Positions 5,904-6,253 of a stretch of 6,253 nucleotides of DNA are shown one piece after another. The DNA comes from an uncultured Bacilli bacterium. Lineage in GTDB: Bacteria > Bacillota_I > Bacilli_A > RF39 > UBA660. The DNA lies in the NCBI GenBank assembly GCA_947623975.1, contig CANQHY010000071.1, positions 1 through 6,253 on the forward strand, in the 5' to 3' direction. Each line of letters opens with the position of its first letter. Position 1 is the stretch's first letter. Under the pieces are notes generated by a model. The model was not told where the DNA came from. It did no database searches and saw only the letters and a program-made list of their open reading frames with translations. The translations under genes were made by a program, and so were the position numbers.

Positions 5904-6253
5904 TTAACCACTATAAGTACAAGCATAATTATATCCATTTATTACTACTACTTTTGAAAAATTAGAAGTAATCTTTGATTTTATATTTGTAATAAGGTCA
6001 TTACCATAACCTTGTGTAACCTCTTCTTTATTGTTGCCCCAAGTCTTCTTAAGCACATCATCTTCATAGACATATGTCCATGTTCCTGAACCATATAACC
6101 CTTCATAATCAGGCGTATTAGTAACAACTAAAGAATTATAATTAGTATCTATCAAATCCCTTTCACGTGTAATAGGAATTCCTTGTCCTGTACCATCTTC
6201 ACCCATGAAATAATAATCGTATCCCATTCCAGTATATTTAACTATAACGTAAG
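5904..6253 (-). CDS. Type IV pilin-like protein, copy C (N-terminal part beyond the window)
   Basis: The frame is open to the right edge, giving 115 visible residues. These match copy A from about residue 102 onward (YVIVKYTGMGYDYYF against YVAVLYTGLGYDYYF). A Met within this stretch (codon ending at 6227) is not the start, because homology continues upstream of it without interruption. About 100 residues with leader and membrane helix should lie beyond the edge. Through EGLYG the protein follows copy B. Then the Cys-Cys pair is replaced by Ser-Gly and the tail is the most divergent of the three, although the last cysteine (ACTYSG) is kept. It is the most upstream copy visible and is probably co-transcribed with the other two. 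Confidence 0.87.
   Translation of the reverse strand, partial: YVIVKYTGMGYDYYFMGEDGTGQGIPITRERDLIDTNYNSLVVTNTPDYEGLYGSGTWTYVYEDDVLKKTWGNNKEEVTQGYGNDLITNIKSKITSNFSKVVVINGYNYACTYSG

Larger units (their letters stand above)
4498..6253 (-). repeat. Tandem array of duplicated pilin genes, unit about 700 bp
   Basis: Gene starts lie at 5154 and 5855 (701 bp apart), and stops at 4498, 5202 and 5904 (704 and 702 bp apart). The spacers 5155-5201 and 5856-5903 are nearly identical for their first 35 bases or so, including the ribosome binding site, so the duplicated unit covers gene plus spacer. A 38-base core is identical in all three copies at 4720-4757, 5421-5458 and 6120-6157. It encodes the DTNYNSLVV stretch. 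The array continues beyond the right edge. Confidence 0.92.

Noticed and set aside
4720..6157. CRISPR-like direct repeats
   Set aside because: The repeats are about 700 bp apart and lie in frame within paralogous genes. This is gene duplication, not an array with spacers.
5904..6227. A short 107-residue gene starting at the ATG at 6225-6227
   Set aside because: Reading in frame past this Met to the window edge continues the alignment with the other pilins, so it is an internal Met of a truncated gene.

Overview
The window is an AT-rich stretch (low GC by eye) of a bacterial chromosome. Bacillus-type L33, EF-P, a class B penicillin-binding protein, a YqfT-like small protein beside endonuclease IV, and Gram-positive-style prepilins point to a low-GC Bacillota, perhaps one of the uncultured Bacilli/RF39-like gut lineages (inference). 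Every complete gene ends in TAA or TAG, and every tryptophan codon I checked is TGG. The standard code fits, with TGA apparently rare as a stop.

Right to left on the minus strand: (1) positions 4498-6253 hold at least three tandem paralogous prepilin genes on a unit of about 700 bp. The third runs off the right edge. The N-terminal part is nearly invariant and the C-terminal third is divergent. (2) A hairpin at 4440-4466 closes this array, and a promoter at 4308-4335 starts endonuclease IV (nfo, start at 4285). (3) nfo converges on a small plus-strand gene resembling YqfT/DUF2624. Only five bases separate the two genes, and an 11-bp stem across both stop codons looks like a shared bidirectional terminator. 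(4) The small gene diverges from a PBP2-type transpeptidase gene across about 70 bp of AT-rich DNA bounded by a 9-bp inverted repeat. (5) Just downstream of the PBP gene an extended -10 promoter drives rpmG and efp, which end in two successive intrinsic terminators. (6) The left edge carries the first 20 codons of another minus-strand gene with a strong ribosome binding site.

The left two thirds is ordinary housekeeping: translation (L33, EF-P), cell-wall elongation (PBP2) and base-excision repair (Nfo). The part worth pursuing is the pilin array. Its duplicated units include the spacers and ribosome binding sites, the assembly domain is held constant mainly by synonymous change, and the exposed tail varies, including gain or loss of a cysteine pair. 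No pilus ATPase, prepilin peptidase or other assembly gene is visible here.
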